64,000 nucleotides of DNA from Zhongshania sp. R06B22. GTDB taxonomy: Bacteria; Pseudomonadota; Gammaproteobacteria; Pseudomonadales; Spongiibacteraceae. A program made the translations under genes and the position numbers. The notes beneath the pieces are model-generated. The model saw nothing but the letters and a program-made list of their open reading frames with translations, searched no databases and was not told where the DNA came from. Each line of letters starts with the position of its first letter. Position 1 is the first letter of the stretch. Location: positions 1,612,001 through 1,676,000 of the forward strand of contig NZ_JBFRYB010000001.1 in the NCBI RefSeq assembly GCF_040892595.1, in the 5' to 3' direction. Shown piece by piece: positions 63,265 to 64,000 of the stretch.

Positions 63265-63810
63265 TCAAGCGTCGAGCCGCGAGTAGCGGTTGGCGATATC
63301 GTTAGCGGTATAGTTGGCAACCCAGCCCTCGGGATTGTTAAAAAAACGAATCGCGACTAGATCAGGTTGCGGGCCTAAATCAAACCAGTGACTGGTGTTA
63401 GCCGGCACGCTTAGTAGATCGCCCTTTTTACAGATTATTTCAAACACCTTGTCGCCAATGTGCAGTGCAAATAATCCTTGGCCTTGCACAAAAAAGCGCA
63501 CTTCGTCTTCGCTGTGAGTGTGCTCATCTAAAAACTTTAGTCGCAATGCGTCTTTCTGAGGATGGTCGTTGGCAATACTAATCACGTCGACACACTGGTA
63601 ACCCTGCTCGGCAATGAGGCGTTTAACGTCGCCATCGTAAGCCTGTAGTACGGCTTCCTGGCTATCGCCGGCGGCAATGTCATCTCTAGTTTGCCACTGT
63701 TCAAAGCGAACGCCGACGGAGTTCAGCTGCTCGCAAATCTCCTTGGCGTCATGAGTGTTAAGTAGTGCTTGGCTGTTGTCAGTATCAGAAAAAATAGTTA
63801 ATTGACTCAT
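63265..63810 (-). CDS. mtnD: acireductone dioxygenase
   Basis: MtnD, 181 residues, a cupin dioxygenase. With Fe it makes 2-keto-4-methylthiobutyrate; with Ni it makes methylthiopropionate, formate and CO. Metal ligands lie in DEHTHSEDEVRFFVQGQG (His, His, Glu) and ANTSHWFDLG (His). Length is normal. It starts 18 bp after the mtnB stop and precedes mtnC. Confidence 0.96.
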   Translation of the reverse strand: MSQLTIFSDTDNSQALLNTHDAKEICEQLNSVGVRFEQWQTRDDIAAGDSQEAVLQAYDGDVKRLIAEQGYQCVDVISIANDHPQKDALRLKFLDEHTHSEDEVRFFVQGQGLFALHIGDKVFEIICKKGDLLSVPANTSHWFDLGPQPDLVAIRFFNNPEGWVANYTANDIANRYSRLDA

Positions 63811-63828
63811 TGGAACTCCTTGCCGTTC

Positions 63829-63999
63829 TTAATGGCTAAGACGCATTAGCTCTAGCTCGCAGTGCAACAGGCAATCTAAGGCTTCGAGATTGCGCATAGT
63901 ACTCTCCAAATCTTTACCCCAGCAATACACACCGTGGCCGCGTATTAAATAGCCGGGGCAGTGTGGCTGTTCTGCCAAATAGGCATCTACTTGATCGGC
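63829..63999 (-). CDS. mtnB: methylthioribulose-1-phosphate dehydratase, C-terminal part
   Basis: The last 56 codons of MtnB, cut by the window edge. The translation includes GYLIRGHGVYCWGKDLESTM and LECELELM-like HCELELMRLSH, matching the C-terminal aldolase class II-like fold of MtnB (metal-binding His in RGHG). It dehydrates methylthioribulose-1-phosphate in methionine salvage. The stop is 18 bases upstream of mtnD. Confidence 0.9.
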   Translation of the reverse strand, partial: ADQVDAYLAEQPHCPGYLIRGHGVYCWGKDLESTMRNLEALDCLLHCELELMRLSH

Positions 64000-64000
64000 T

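Overview
The window is 64 kb of a Gram-negative chromosome, most likely a marine or halotolerant gammaproteobacterium of the Spongiibacteraceae/Cellvibrionales type. This is an inference from TonB-dependent receptor, AsmA, SfsA, DbpA, RsuA and PrfC homologues, many acyl-CoA and P450 genes, and osmolyte genes. No rRNA, tRNA, insertion sequence, phage or CRISPR array was seen. Gene density is ordinary. Strand switches are often marked by hairpins.

Region 1 (1-18.2 kb) looks like a regulated catabolic locus for an unidentified lipophilic or aromatic substrate. It holds the 3' part of a MalT-type LuxR regulator and a three-gene operon (acyl-CoA dehydrogenase, saccharopine-dehydrogenase-like reductase, acyl-CoA ligase). 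It also has a COQ4-like protein, two PF10118 paralogues, an AraC regulator, an FAD monooxygenase, a TonB receptor, and DUF4345 and DUF445 membrane proteins. The upstream regions of the acyl-CoA dehydrogenase and the TonB receptor share a C-run/ATC/G-run element followed by a second similar block. Both PF10118 proteins show the E, ExxH, E, ExxH pattern of ferritin-like di-iron enzymes.

Region 2 (18.2-24 kb) is mixed: a beta-lactamase-like esterase, a DUF6279 lipoprotein, a BLUF photoreceptor, a P450 with a cupin, and a YkgJ-type Cys-cluster protein.

Region 3 (24-38 kb) centres on compatible solutes. A four-gene minus-strand operon (doeB2-doeD-doeA-doeC type) fits conversion of ectoine to aspartate. 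It diverges from a fused glucosylglycerol-phosphate phosphatase/synthase (ggpPS). A GH13_18 phosphorylase, probably for glucosylglycerol, lies 4.6 kb further on. Between them are eight perfect TTTTATC repeats, a TetR regulator with two near-identical operators, a RoxA-like di-haem lipoprotein and a second P450.

Region 4 (38-64 kb) is mostly housekeeping: cspA, dbpA, a PepSY protein, a HELAH metalloprotease, an RhlE-type helicase, prfC, a secreted Ala/Lys/Glu coiled coil, rsuA, an RsmC/RlmG methyltransferase, AsmA, sfsA, a Rieske protein, a patatin, a VanY peptidase overlapping cysE, and ppa. It ends with an adrenodoxin-type ferredoxin and its reductase (likely P450 partners), an enoyl-CoA hydratase, a UvrD-like helicase with two C-terminal Tudor-like modules, a DUF6491 lipoprotein, and the methionine-salvage operon mtnB-mtnD-mtnC, whose mtnB runs off the window.
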